Shown: positions 7,453 through 15,990, numbered from the stretch's first letter. The stretch: 24,602 nucleotides of DNA from Blastocatellia bacterium (GCA_003488005.1 DNND01000069.1:8382-32983); one strand, 5' to 3'. Numbers and translations: made by a program. Notes: generated by a model from the letters alone, not told the origin.

Positions 7453-10400
7453 AAAAGAGCGCCACGAAACAACAGTCCGCTCCGCTCGCAGACCAGGCGG
7501 CGCGCGATCGCATCCGCGACGATCTCGGTACATCCCTGGTGGTTGAAGCCGCAGCGGGCACCGGAAAAACCAGCGCCCTCGTTGGCCGTATCCTCTCCGG
7601 CATCATTTCCGGTCGCGTAAGACTCGCCAACATCGTTGCCGTCACCTTCACCGAGTTTGCCGCGGGTGAATTGAAGCTGCGGCTCAGGACGGCAATCGAG
7701 GACGCGCGCCAGGAGCATCAGGACTCAGCGGAGACGCAGGAGTTTCTGACTCAAGCTGTGCGTGAACTTGAGGAAGCGCGCATCGGCACCATCCATTCAT
7801 TCTGCGCCGACCTGCTGCGCGAGCATCCGGTCGAGGCCGGCATCGATCCGTTGTTTGAAGTTGCGCCTGACGACCTGACCTACCCGCTTTTTGACATGGC
7901 CTTCGAACGTTGGTTTGAGCAACAACTCGGGAGTCCGGGTGAGGGTGTGCGGCGGATTCTCAGGCTGCCGCAACGAAAGGGAATCGGCGGGGGCCGCAGC
8001 GCGACGCCCGCCCGCCGGCCGCGTGAGAGTGGTCCAAAACCGATCCTGCGCAAGGCCGCTCTGGAGTTGGTGAAGGACCGTGACTTTGAAACTGCGTGGA
8101 AACGTTGCGAGGATTTTGCTCGCGACGCGGAGATTGACGAACTCATCGGCGAAATTCACGAACTCGGCGACTGGTCAGATTCCGGCCGCGCGGATCAATG
8201 GCTGACAAAGTCGCTCGCTTATCTCAAGCGTTTTGTGGCGGAGGCTACGCGGGTTGAGTCGCTCGGTGAGGCGCGCGACTACGACGGCATTGAGGCGCGC
8301 TTGTTCGGTTTGCTTGCTGGCTGGAAAGGAAAGGATTGGCGGGCTTACTACGGCAGAGATGATTTTCCCGCGGACGAGTTGCGAGACCGCCGCGACTTGC
8401 TGAAGACGCGCGTTAAGGAATTTGTCGATAAAGCCGGCGCCGATCTCGCGCCGCGTCTGCGCGAGGAACTATGGCAGGTCGTCGTCGACTTCGAACAACT
8501 TAAAGAGCGTGCGGGTTATCTTGATTTTCTTGACCTGCTGCTGCGCGCTCGTAACCTTGTGCGCGACAATCGCGACGTCCGGGTCGAACTCCAGCAGCAC
8601 TTTACCCACCTCTTCGTCGATGAGTTTCAGGATACCGATCCGCTGCAGGCCGAGATTCTGATGTTGCTCGCCGCGGATGATCCCGACGAACGCGACTGGC
8701 GGCTCGCGCGCCCGGTTCCCGGCAAGCTCTTTATCGTCGGCGATCCCAAACAATCGATCTATCGCTTCCGCCGCGCCGACGTCGCGCTTTACCAGCAGGT
8801 GAAGCGGCAGGTCGTAGCTGCGGGCGGCGCACTCGTTGATCTGAATGTCAGTTTTCGCGCAGTACCCGAGATTCAGCAGGCTGTGAACGCAGCCTTTGCG
8901 CCAGTGATGGCCCAGGAGTCCTTGACCCAGGCCAAATACGTTTCCCTCGCGCCAAGCAGGCAGGGTTCTCAAACGCAGCCGGCGATAATCGCGCTGCCTG
9001 TTTCAAAACCCTATGGCGATTTTGGAAAAGTTGTCGACTGGAAGATTGACAAGTCTTTGCCGGGCGACGTCGCGGCATTTGTAAATTGGCTGGTTAACGA
9101 GAGTGGTTGGACCGTCACCGAGCGCGGACGTTCTGAAGCGCGTGTACCCTTGCAAGCCCGGCATGTTTGTCTGCTGTTCCGCCGTTTACGTCATTACTCG
9201 ACTGATGTGACGCGCAAGTATGTCGAGGCGCTTGAGTCGTATCAAATTCCGCACCTCCTGGTTGGCGGCAGTTCTTTCCATTCGCGTGAAGAAGTTGAAG
9301 CCGTTCGCAACGCGCTGACCGCGATTGAGTGGCCGGATGATGAACTCGCCGTCTTCGCTACCTTGCGTGGTCCACTCTTCGCATTTACCGATTCGCAGTT
9401 GCTCGCGTATCGCACCATCTGCGCGACGTTGCATCCATTCAAGCCAGCGCCGGACGACTTGCCGGAGTCGCTGGCTGAAGTTGTGGATGCGTTAGCAATC
9501 CTGCGAGACCTTCATCGTCAACGTAATCGCAGTCCAATCGCAGACACTATCGGCAAACTACTGGCGGCCACCCGCGCCCATGCAGGCTTTGCCAACTGGT
9601 CCACTGGCGAACAGGCATTGGCAAATATCATGCGGCTCACGGACATGGCGCGACGTGCGGAGCGCAACGGCTTGATCTCTTTCCGCGCGTTTGTCGACTG
9701 GCTTGATGAACAGGCCGAGTCGGGTGACGTTGGCGATGCGCCGATCATGGAGGAAGGTGTCGACGGAGTGCGAATCATGACGGTGCACAAAGCGAAAGGC
9801 CTCGAGTTTCCCGTGGTGCTGCTGGTTGACATCACTGCGAAGGACACGCGCGAGCCCTCGAAGTGGATAGACCAAGCGGCGGGATTGAGTGTTACAAAGC
9901 TGGCTGGTTGTACGCCAATAGAAGTTCAGGAACATGCGCAAGACGAGTTGCGGATCGAGCAGGAAGAGGCAGCACGAGTGCTCTACGTTGCCGCAACGCG
10001 CGCGCGCGATCTGCTGGTCGTTAGCACGGTTGGGGATCATCCCTACCAGGGATGGTTGGCGGCATTGAATCCGGTGCTTTATCCCGCCGAAGGCGATGGC
10101 TTCCATCCGGAAACAAAGCAGCCCCCGGGATGCCCCAGCTTCGGGGAAGATACTTTGGTAGAGCGTCCGCAAAATGCGAATCGCGGCCGAGCTTCGGTCA
10201 GTCCGGGTCTGCATCATCCGGCGGCGGGACCGCATCAAGTGGTTTGGTGGGATCCCTCGCGACTGCCGGCGCCGGCAAGCCAGGCCCGTTCGAGCTCGCG
10301 TCTAACGAATTATCTGAAGGAGGATGAAAGCAAGGTTCGCTCTCAAGCAGGGGTTCGGACTCACGAAGAGTGGCGCGCGCAACGAGCGCAGACACGCGCA

Positions 10401-11000
10401 ATTGCTGGCGAGCCGAAATGGAACGTTCTGACCGCAACCGCCGCTTTCGTTGCTGGCCAGGCGAAACCTGACATTACTCCCGCTGAGTTACCGTTTGCCG
10501 AGTCGAAACTTCTTCCGGAGGTAGCAGTGGAAACGACTGCTATTGATTTCTCGCGCCCACACGGAAAACGCTTTGGCACCTTGGTCCATGCGCTCTTGTC
10601 GCTCGTGCCGCTGAACGCGGACCGCGACGACGTTGCGGATGTGGCCCATGTTCAAGGGCTGGTGTTAGGCGCAAACGAGGATGAAGTTACGGCTGCGGTG
10701 GAAACGGCAACTCGCGCGCTTCAGCATCCACTCTTGCAACGCGCGGCTGCGGCCGCGGCTTCCGGTAACTGCCGCCGCGAGGTTCCGGTGGCGCTCCGGC
10801 TTGATGACGGAACCATGATCGAAGGCATCGTCGACCTGGCATTCAAAGAAACTGACTCCACCTGGATTGTGGTTGATTACAAAACCGACTTTGAGGTCAA
10901 AGGCAGACTTGAAGAGTATCGTCACCAGCTAGGCCTGTACGTGCTCGCCATCTCGCTTGCGACCGGGCAGCAGGCGCAGGGAATTCTTCTAAGAATCTGA
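7449..11000 (+). CDS. addA: AddA-type UvrD-like helicase-nuclease
   Basis: This 1183-residue superfamily 1 helicase shows all its motifs. Walker A is AAAGTGKT at residues 34-41, motif Ia is TFTEFAAGEL, and TIHSFCADLLREHP follows. Walker B is VDEFQDTDPLQ at 390-400, motif III is VGDPKQSIYRFRRAD, motif IV is NVSFRAVPEI, motif V is TVHKAKGLEFPVV and motif VI is VLYVAATRARDLL. The C-terminus is a RecB-like nuclease: GTLVHALL, Asp1129 in EGIVDLAF and the D-Y-K motif at 1143-1145 (VVDYKTD), followed by the YRHQLGLY helix. This is the motor subunit of AddAB, which unwinds and resects double-strand breaks to load RecA. The start overlaps the addB stop as ATGA, indicating translational coupling and a one-to-one complex. 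A low-complexity Arg/Gly/Pro insert around residues 175-200 is unusual but in frame. The length is typical for AddA. Confidence 0.92.
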   Translation: MKKSATKQQSAPLADQAARDRIRDDLGTSLVVEAAAGTGKTSALVGRILSGIISGRVRLANIVAVTFTEFAAGELKLRLRTAIEDARQEHQDSAETQEFLTQAVRELEEARIGTIHSFCADLLREHPVEAGIDPLFEVAPDDLTYPLFDMAFERWFEQQLGSPGEGVRRILRLPQRKGIGGGRSATPARRPRESGPKPILRKAALELVKDRDFETAWKRCEDFARDAEIDELIGEIHELGDWSDSGRADQWLTKSLAYLKRFVAEATRVESLGEARDYDGIEARLFGLLAGWKGKDWRAYYGRDDFPADELRDRRDLLKTRVKEFVDKAGADLAPRLREELWQVVVDFEQLKERAGYLDFLDLLLRARNLVRDNRDVRVELQQHFTHLFVDEFQDTDPLQAEILMLLAADDPDERDWRLARPVPGKLFIVGDPKQSIYRFRRADVALYQQVKRQVVAAGGALVDLNVSFRAVPEIQQAVNAAFAPVMAQESLTQAKYVSLAPSRQGSQTQPAIIALPVSKPYGDFGKVVDWKIDKSLPGDVAAFVNWLVNESGWTVTERGRSEARVPLQARHVCLLFRRLRHYSTDVTRKYVEALESYQIPHLLVGGSSFHSREEVEAVRNALTAIEWPDDELAVFATLRGPLFAFTDSQLLAYRTICATLHPFKPAPDDLPESLAEVVDALAILRDLHRQRNRSPIADTIGKLLAATRAHAGFANWSTGEQALANIMRLTDMARRAERNGLISFRAFVDWLDEQAESGDVGDAPIMEEGVDGVRIMTVHKAKGLEFPVVLLVDITAKDTREPSKWIDQAAGLSVTKLAGCTPIEVQEHAQDELRIEQEEAARVLYVAATRARDLLVVSTVGDHPYQGWLAALNPVLYPAEGDGFHPETKQPPGCPSFGEDTLVERPQNANRGRASVSPGLHHPAAGPHQVVWWDPSRLPAPASQARSSSRLTNYLKEDESKVRSQAGVRTHEEWRAQRAQTRAIAGEPKWNVLTATAAFVAGQAKPDITPAELPFAESKLLPEVAVETTAIDFSRPHGKRFGTLVHALLSLVPLNADRDDVADVAHVQGLVLGANEDEVTAAVETATRALQHPLLQRAAAAAASGNCRREVPVALRLDDGTMIEGIVDLAFKETDSTWIVVDYKTDFEVKGRLEEYRHQLGLYVLAISLATGQQAQGILLRI

Positions 11001-11325
11001 GAGCGACGTTCCGCCAGACACAATTCTCCACTCAAACTGCGATTTTGTCCGAGGCATCGGCGCCGTTGAAGGCAGCTCCGGTTTTGTCTTCACTCCCCAT
11101 CATGGTTTAGCAGCTAAATTCAGACCTTGCGTTCGGCGCAGACACGGCGTTCGATTCTTTCAGGCATAAGAACGGGAAGACGACGACTCGCTCAAAATTC
11201 TTGTCGCTCACCACAGATTTTGGCCCGCGCTGTAATTCCGCTAGAATCTCCCGGCATTCCCAAAACATGAGCCAGACACTTTCCGTTTTTCGGTTCACAG
11301 TTCACGGTTAACGGTTCACGGTTTT
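11001..11325. other. Gene-free spacer upstream of the tRNA
   Basis: No coding region is supported in these 325 nt. A possible promoter for the tRNA is TTGGCC (11220-11225) with TAGAAT (11242-11247), 16 nt apart and about 75 nt before the tRNA; this is weak evidence. The last 35 nt (11291-11325) are built from degenerate copies of GTTCACGGTT. No clear Rho-independent terminator for addA was found; the small palindrome ATTCTT-ct-AAGAAT at about 10982-10995 lies within the last codons and has no T tract. Confidence 0.5.
11291..11325. repeat. Degenerate GTTCAC(GGTT) direct repeats next to the tRNA
   Basis: Three copies of GTTCAC occur in 35 nt, two of them followed by GGTT, ending in GGTTTT directly at the tRNA 5' end. 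A matching run of degenerate (T)CTGATT copies lies on the other side of the tRNA at 11414-11435. They are too short to assign to an element. Confidence 0.5.
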
Positions 11326-11401
11326 GCCCCTGTAGCTCAACGGTTAGAGCAGCAGACTCATAATCTGTTGGTTCGGGGTTCGAATCCCTGCGGGGGCACC
11401 A
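11326..11401 (+). tRNA. tRNA with CAU anticodon (Ile2 or elongator Met)
   Basis: A full cloverleaf folds. The acceptor stem is GCCCCTG/CGGGGGC with discriminator A73 and an encoded CCA end. The D stem is GCTC/GAGC and the anticodon stem is GCAGA/TCTGT with loop CTCATAA, so the anticodon is CAT. The T arm has TTCGAAT. G1-C72 pairing rules out a typical initiator tRNA with an unpaired end. The C4-G69, C5-G68 and G27-U43 pairs are those of E. coli tRNA-Ile2, whose C34 is changed to lysidine by TilS, so tRNA-Ile(CAU) is at least as likely as elongator Met. Sequence alone does not settle the charging identity. Confidence 0.93.
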
Positions 11402-11439
11402 CACCTTTGCCGATTCTGATTCCTGATTTCTGATTAGCG

Positions 11440-13971
11440 ATGTCCAACCTTTCCCCCAACACCACGCTGTCGCATTACCGAATCGTCTCCAAAATCGGCG
11501 CGGGCGGCATGGGCGAAGTTTATTTGGCGCAGGACACTTCGGAACTCGGTCGCACGGTGGCGCTCAAGATCGTTCCCGCTGAAGTTGCCAAAGACAAAGA
11601 TCGACTGCAACGCTTTACGCAGGAAGCCCGCACCGTCTCGAATCTCAATCATCCGAACATCATCACTGTTTATGAGTTCGGACAGACCGATACCGGTTCT
11701 TTTATTGCCACTGAATATGTTGACGGCGTGACCCTGCGCCAACATCTTTCCAACCGGCGGCTGAAGTTAATAGACATTCTGGACGTGGCCATTCAGATCG
11801 TCGGCGCGCTCAACGCGGCCCACGAGGCCGGTATTACTCATCGCGACCTCAAACCCGAAAATGTGATGGTGCGCCGCGATCACATTGTGAAGGTGCTCGA
11901 CTTTGGGCTCGCAAAAATGACTGCACCTTCGTCCGGCACCGAGATCGACTCCGAAGCCGGCACCAAAGTATTCGTACAAACGGAGCCCGGCCTGGTAATG
12001 GGGACTGTTAGTTACATGTCGCCCGAGCAATCGATCGGCAAGGGCATAGACCACCGCACGGACATCTGGAGTTTCGGCGTATTGCTTTACGAGATGATTG
12101 CCGGCTGCGTCCCGTTCCCGGGAAAAGACATTCACCGGCAGATCATCGCCATCCAGGAAACCGAGCCGGCGCCGCTCTCACAGCTCGTCGAAGGCGTGCC
12201 GGATCGTTTGGAAGAGATCGTCACGAAGTGTCTGGCCAAAGATAAACATGAACGTTATCAGACTGCGAAAGACTTGCTGATCGATCTGCGCAACCTCCGC
12301 CGCAAACTCGACGTCGATGCTGAAATAGAGCGCAGCGTGGTGCCGAACGTACGCAGCACGAGTGGCGGCGCATTGCAGGCGAGCACACCAGGTTCGCAAC
12401 TGAACGCAGCGGCAACTAGCGCGGCCCAGGCATCCACCACTTCCAGCGCCGAGTACGTCGTCAGCGGAATCAAACAGCACAAGCTTGCGGCGGCCATCGT
12501 GGTTCTGGTGCTCATTGCCGTACTCATTGGCTTCGGTTTCTTTATGCGCGCGCGCAACACCGAGGGCGCTATTGACTCCATCGCCGTGCTGCCTTTTGAA
12601 AACAGGAGCAGCGCTGCTGATACGGAATATCTCTCGGACGGTCTGGCAGAGTCGTTGATCTATCGGCTTTCGCAATTACCAAATCTAAAAGTGAGTCCCA
12701 CCAGTTCGGTCATGCGTTACAAGGGTAAAGAAACGGATGTGAAAACAATAGCAGGCGAGCTCGGCGTCAGTTCCGTCATGACTGGACGCATCGCCCAACG
12801 GGGCGACAGTTTGACGATCAGCGTTGAACTGATTGACGTGCGAAATAACAAACTGCTGTGGGGCGAGCAGTTTGAGCGAACGATGTCTGACCTGCTCGCC
12901 ACACAACGTGAAATCGCTTCGACTATCGCTGAGAAGTTGCAGGTAAAGCTTTCCGGCACTGATAACAAAGGAATAAGCAAACGCTATACGAACGATAACG
13001 AAGCCTATCAACTGTATTTAAAGGGCCGCTACTACTGGAACAAGCGAACCGCAGAAGGAATTAAGAAGGCCATCGAGCTTTTAACGGCGGCCACGCAAAA
13101 GGATCCCACTTTTGCTTTGGCTTACTCCGCTCTCGCTGACTGTTACGTCATAAGCTCGAATTACACGGGCGCGCGGCCCGCGGAAACGATGCCGCAAGCC
13201 AAGGCTTATGCCAAAAAAGCCATCGAACTTGACTCCACACTCGCCGAACCGCATGCCCCGCTGGCGATGGTGACCTGGAATTTCGAGTGGGACAAAGACG
13301 GCGCCGAACGTGAGTACAAAAAAGCCATTGAGCTGAATCCCAACTATCCGACTGCGCATCACTGGTACTCGCGATTCCTGCGAGCAATGGGAAGGACGGA
13401 CGAAGCATTTGCCGAGATCAAACGAGCTGCCGAACTAGACCCCTTGTCATTAATATTCATGAATAACATCGCCGAGATCTATCTCGACCGCGGCGACTTG
13501 GATGCCGCAGCCAATGCTTGTCAAAGGATGTTCGAGCTCGACCCCACCTTTTGGTCGGCACACTCAGTAATTGGCATCGTGCTGGCGAAGCAGGGCCGCT
13601 TTGCGGAAGCGTTGGCTGAATCGCAAAAAGCCGTGGCCCTCTCGAATAGATCAAGCGGCTCCGTGGCATTGCTGGGTTATGTCTATGCCCGGGCGGGCCA
13701 GCGAGCCGAAGCACAATCAGTAATTACCGACCTTGAGAAGCGATTTGCCGAGAAGACCGCTGATGCCCGGGACCTCGCTATCGTCTATTGCGGCCTGAAT
13801 GACAAAGACAAGGCCTTCGAGTGGCTGGAAAAAGCGTATCAGTATCGAAGTTTTAATTTGGCGAATCTGAGACTGGAACCGTTGTTAATAGAAACTCTGT
13901 CGGGCGATCAACGCTGGGCCGATTTGTGCCGTCGAATCGGCGTGCCGGCAACGGTCACTTCCAAAACATGA
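11440..13971 (+). CDS. Transmembrane Ser/Thr kinase with FlgO/TolB-N-like domain and TPRs
   Basis: This protein has 843 residues. A PknB-type kinase domain covers about residues 13-280: glycine loop GAGGMGEVY at 20-28, Lys43, HRD at 134-136 with Lys138 and Asn141, DFG at 154-156 and GTVSYMSPEQ, so it should be active. A Ser/Ala/Thr-rich linker leads to one membrane helix at about 349-370. Next come a domain starting IDSIAVLPFENRSS (about 380-505), similar to TolB-N/FlgO/COG5616 proteins, and TPR-like helices to the end. With the kinase in the cytoplasm, the FlgO-TPR half should be outside the inner membrane, where it could bind protein or envelope signals. The usual C-terminal DPLRxDPRF motif of this group is replaced by LSGDQRWADLCRRIG. 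The gene starts 38 nt after the tRNA and its last bases (ATGA) overlap the next gene. It is paralogous to the gene at 21857. Confidence 0.9.
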   Translation: MSNLSPNTTLSHYRIVSKIGAGGMGEVYLAQDTSELGRTVALKIVPAEVAKDKDRLQRFTQEARTVSNLNHPNIITVYEFGQTDTGSFIATEYVDGVTLRQHLSNRRLKLIDILDVAIQIVGALNAAHEAGITHRDLKPENVMVRRDHIVKVLDFGLAKMTAPSSGTEIDSEAGTKVFVQTEPGLVMGTVSYMSPEQSIGKGIDHRTDIWSFGVLLYEMIAGCVPFPGKDIHRQIIAIQETEPAPLSQLVEGVPDRLEEIVTKCLAKDKHERYQTAKDLLIDLRNLRRKLDVDAEIERSVVPNVRSTSGGALQASTPGSQLNAAATSAAQASTTSSAEYVVSGIKQHKLAAAIVVLVLIAVLIGFGFFMRARNTEGAIDSIAVLPFENRSSAADTEYLSDGLAESLIYRLSQLPNLKVSPTSSVMRYKGKETDVKTIAGELGVSSVMTGRIAQRGDSLTISVELIDVRNNKLLWGEQFERTMSDLLATQREIASTIAEKLQVKLSGTDNKGISKRYTNDNEAYQLYLKGRYYWNKRTAEGIKKAIELLTAATQKDPTFALAYSALADCYVISSNYTGARPAETMPQAKAYAKKAIELDSTLAEPHAPLAMVTWNFEWDKDGAEREYKKAIELNPNYPTAHHWYSRFLRAMGRTDEAFAEIKRAAELDPLSLIFMNNIAEIYLDRGDLDAAANACQRMFELDPTFWSAHSVIGIVLAKQGRFAEALAESQKAVALSNRSSGSVALLGYVYARAGQRAEAQSVITDLEKRFAEKTADARDLAIVYCGLNDKDKAFEWLEKAYQYRSFNLANLRLEPLLIETLSGDQRWADLCRRIGVPATVTSKT

Positions 13972-15704
13972 AACGCTGCCCCCAATGTAATCGCGTTGAA
14001 GCCGATGACACGCTCGCCTTCTGTCGCGCGGACGGCGCCGCATTAATCGACGCTTCCGGTTCGTTAAGTAGCGACCTGAACACGGCGAAGTTTGGTTCTG
14101 GACCAGTCTCGAGCGAAACCGAGACCAGTCTGCTGCCCCAAACATCAACGACTCCTGAGTTCAATCGAAACACCGGCCCGACAACCGCACTCTCGGCAGC
14201 ACAGTTTCCCGGCACCACGCGCGACCTCAGTAGACCGAAACGACGCGGATTAATATTCGTGACGATCGGCATCGCGCTGGTTGTCATATTCATAGCTGGC
14301 TATTTTTATTTGTCGCGAAGTCGAACAACCGCGATTCAATCAATCGCCGTGATGCCGTTTGTCAACGAGAGTGGCAATGCCGACGTCGAGTATCTTTCCG
14401 ACGGCATGACCGAAACGCTCATCAACAGCCTTTCGCAGTTGCCGAACTTGAATGTGAAAGCGCGCTCGTCAGTCTTTCGCTACAAAGGAAAGGAAACAAA
14501 TCCACAGACGGTAGGCAAAGAGTTGAACGTGCAGGCAATCCTTAACGGACGCGTCAGCCAGCGCGGCGACCAGTTAACGTTGAGTTTGGAATTGATTGAC
14601 GCGCAAACGGAGAACGTGATTTGGAGTGAGCAGTACAATCGCAGGCAATCCGATCTAACAACTCTGCAAAGTGAAATTGCCCGCGACGTATCCAGCAAGC
14701 TCAAGACCAAACTCTCGGGGGCCGACGAACAGAGGTTAGCGAAGACTTACACTACAAACGCCGAAGCTTACAAACTGTATCTGCAAGGACGCTTCTACTG
14801 GAACAAACGCGAAGAGAAGGATTTTCGGAAGGCGGTCGAGTTCTACAATCAGGCAATCGCGCTCGACCCAAATTATGCCCTGGCGTACGCAGGTCAGGCT
14901 GATACTTACGCGTTGCTTGCCACCTTTGGCTTTATGCCGCCCAACGAAGGCGTGCCAAAAGCGCGCGAATACGCACGTCAAGCCGTGTCGCTGGATGGCG
15001 GTCTGGCAGAACCGCACACCACGCTTGGATACCTGTCGCTAACATACGACTACGATTTTGCCGGATCGGAACGCGAATTCAGACGGGCCATCGAACTAAA
15101 TCCCAACTATGCGACCGCACATCAATGGTTTGGGGAAATGCTGCTCAATGCGGGCAGGCTCGACGAAGCGTCCGTCGAATACCGGCGCGCGTTAGAGCTT
15201 GAACCACTTTCTCTCCCGATCAACTGGGACTATGGCAGATTTCTTTATATGTCCAGACGGTTTGATGACTCGCTCGCTCAGCATAAAAAAACGATCGAAT
15301 TGGATCCTGGTTTTGCGCGAGCGCATCGCACTCTCGCTGAGGTCTATCGTGTCAAAGGTGACTACGCGAACGCCGTTGAAGAGCGGGCGAAATTCTTCGA
15401 TCTAATCGGGCAGACTCAAAATGCCGCATTGATTCGAGCTACCTTTGCAAAAGATGGCTGGCTCGGATTTTTGCGACTGGTAACCGCAGAAAATTCCCCG
15501 CTTAGGGACAGTAACAATAACTGGGTGGTGGCCAAAGCCTATTTGGATCTTGGCGAGAAAGACAAAGCTTTTGCGGAATTGAATAAGGCTTACGAGATCC
15601 GGCTCTCCAGTCTGTGCTGGCTTAAAGTGGAGCCGCAGATGGACCCTTTACGTTCCGATCCGCGTTATCAAGAGCTGTTACGTAAAATGAACTTTCCGCA
15701 GTGA
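13968..15704 (+). CDS. Membrane-anchored FlgO/TolB-N-like TPR protein with a Cys-rich N-terminus, kinase-less
   Basis: From the ATG at 13968 the protein has 578 residues and begins MKRCPQCNRVEADDTLAFCR. Cys4, Cys7 and Cys19 form a C-x2-C-x11-C motif like a short zinc ribbon, with a possible fourth ligand at Asp22 but no fourth Cys. A polar linker, a membrane helix (about 95-116), a FlgO/TolB-N-like domain starting SIAVMPFVNESGN (about 123-245) and several TPRs follow. It ends with DPLRSDPRYQELLRKM, a motif shared with the other TPR members here. The layout copies the upstream kinase, with the kinase domain replaced by the Cys motif. The two genes overlap by 4 nt (ATGA), so they are probably made together and may form a receptor pair. 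An in-frame start at 13926 would lie inside the kinase gene and is rejected. Confidence 0.87.
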   Translation: MKRCPQCNRVEADDTLAFCRADGAALIDASGSLSSDLNTAKFGSGPVSSETETSLLPQTSTTPEFNRNTGPTTALSAAQFPGTTRDLSRPKRRGLIFVTIGIALVVIFIAGYFYLSRSRTTAIQSIAVMPFVNESGNADVEYLSDGMTETLINSLSQLPNLNVKARSSVFRYKGKETNPQTVGKELNVQAILNGRVSQRGDQLTLSLELIDAQTENVIWSEQYNRRQSDLTTLQSEIARDVSSKLKTKLSGADEQRLAKTYTTNAEAYKLYLQGRFYWNKREEKDFRKAVEFYNQAIALDPNYALAYAGQADTYALLATFGFMPPNEGVPKAREYARQAVSLDGGLAEPHTTLGYLSLTYDYDFAGSEREFRRAIELNPNYATAHQWFGEMLLNAGRLDEASVEYRRALELEPLSLPINWDYGRFLYMSRRFDDSLAQHKKTIELDPGFARAHRTLAEVYRVKGDYANAVEERAKFFDLIGQTQNAALIRATFAKDGWLGFLRLVTAENSPLRDSNNNWVVAKAYLDLGEKDKAFAELNKAYEIRLSSLCWLKVEPQMDPLRSDPRYQELLRKMNFPQ

Positions 15705-15745
15705 GCGTGGGCGTGATGAGCGAAAGCATATCCCCCCACACGACG

Positions 15746-15804
15746 ATCGCTCAGTACACGATTGTCTCCAAGATCGGCGAAGGCGGGATGGGCGAAGTTT
15801 ATCG
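15746..15804 (+). repeat. 59-nt direct repeat, copy 1 (glycine-loop coding)
   Basis: This stretch is identical over 59 nt to 17477-17535, from ATCGCTCAGTACACG to GGCGAAGTTTATCG. It codes for the start of the kinase N-lobe in both genes. Sequence on either side is clearly diverged, including at third codon positions. Confidence 0.9.
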
Positions 15805-15939
15805 TGCGCGCGATTCGCTGCTTGATCGTGAGGTTGCCATCAAATTACTTCCGCCGGATTTCGTGAACGACGAAGATCGCTTGCATCGCTTCGAGCAGGA
15901 AGCAAAGGTGGCCTCGGGTCTGAACCATCCAAACCTTGT

Positions 15940-15945
15940 AAGGAG
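15940..15945 (+). promoter_or_regulatory. Strong Shine-Dalgarno sequence before the peptidase frame
   Basis: AAGGAG is followed after 9 nt by ATC (15955-15957), in frame with the peptidase reading frame. With an ATG there the protein would begin with a basic stretch (LLNQNRQLTRV) and a hydrophobic stretch, as expected of a secretion signal. The nearest usable starts, GTG 15988 and ATG 15991, lie over 40 nt downstream of this site. The original start codon may have been lost. Confidence 0.4.
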
Positions 15946-15990
15946 AACAACTCCATCCTATTAAATCAAAACCGACAACTAACCAGGGTG

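Larger units (their letters stand above)
15701..15964 (+). pseudogene. N-terminal fragment of a Ser/Thr kinase gene
   Basis: The frame opens with GTG (overlapping the previous stop as GTGA) or, more likely, ATG at 15716. It reads as a normal kinase N-lobe: glycine loop GEGGMGEVY at 21-29, Lys43 in VAIKLL and the alpha-C region FEQEAKVASGLNHPN. Kinase similarity stops at about 15935, after which the frame runs through unrelated residues (VRRTTPSY) to a stop at 15964. HRD, DFG and the whole C-lobe are missing, so no kinase activity is possible. At the break the sequence passes into the upstream region of a peptidase gene with its own Shine-Dalgarno sequence. This looks like a deletion or recombination junction that removed most of a kinase gene. 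A 59-nt stretch is identical to the intact kinase at 17447. Confidence 0.85.

Noticed and set aside
10982..10995. Palindrome ATTCTT-ct-AAGAAT at the end of addA as a terminator
   Set aside because: It lies within coding sequence, is AT-rich and short, and has no T tract after it.
11192..11404. Minus-strand reading frame with CPRRDSNPEPTDYESAALTVEL across the tRNA
   Set aside because: This is the familiar false protein obtained by translating the antisense of a tRNA; its similarity in other genomes comes from the tRNA itself.
13926..13967. Upstream start for the Cys-motif protein
   Set aside because: It overlaps the end of the kinase gene and adds 14 residues before MKRCPQC, the typical start of this protein group.
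15701..15964. An independent 87-residue small kinase-like protein
   Set aside because: It stops inside the N-lobe with no catalytic loop, and the last residues are unrelated sequence past a junction; a truncated gene is the simpler reading.
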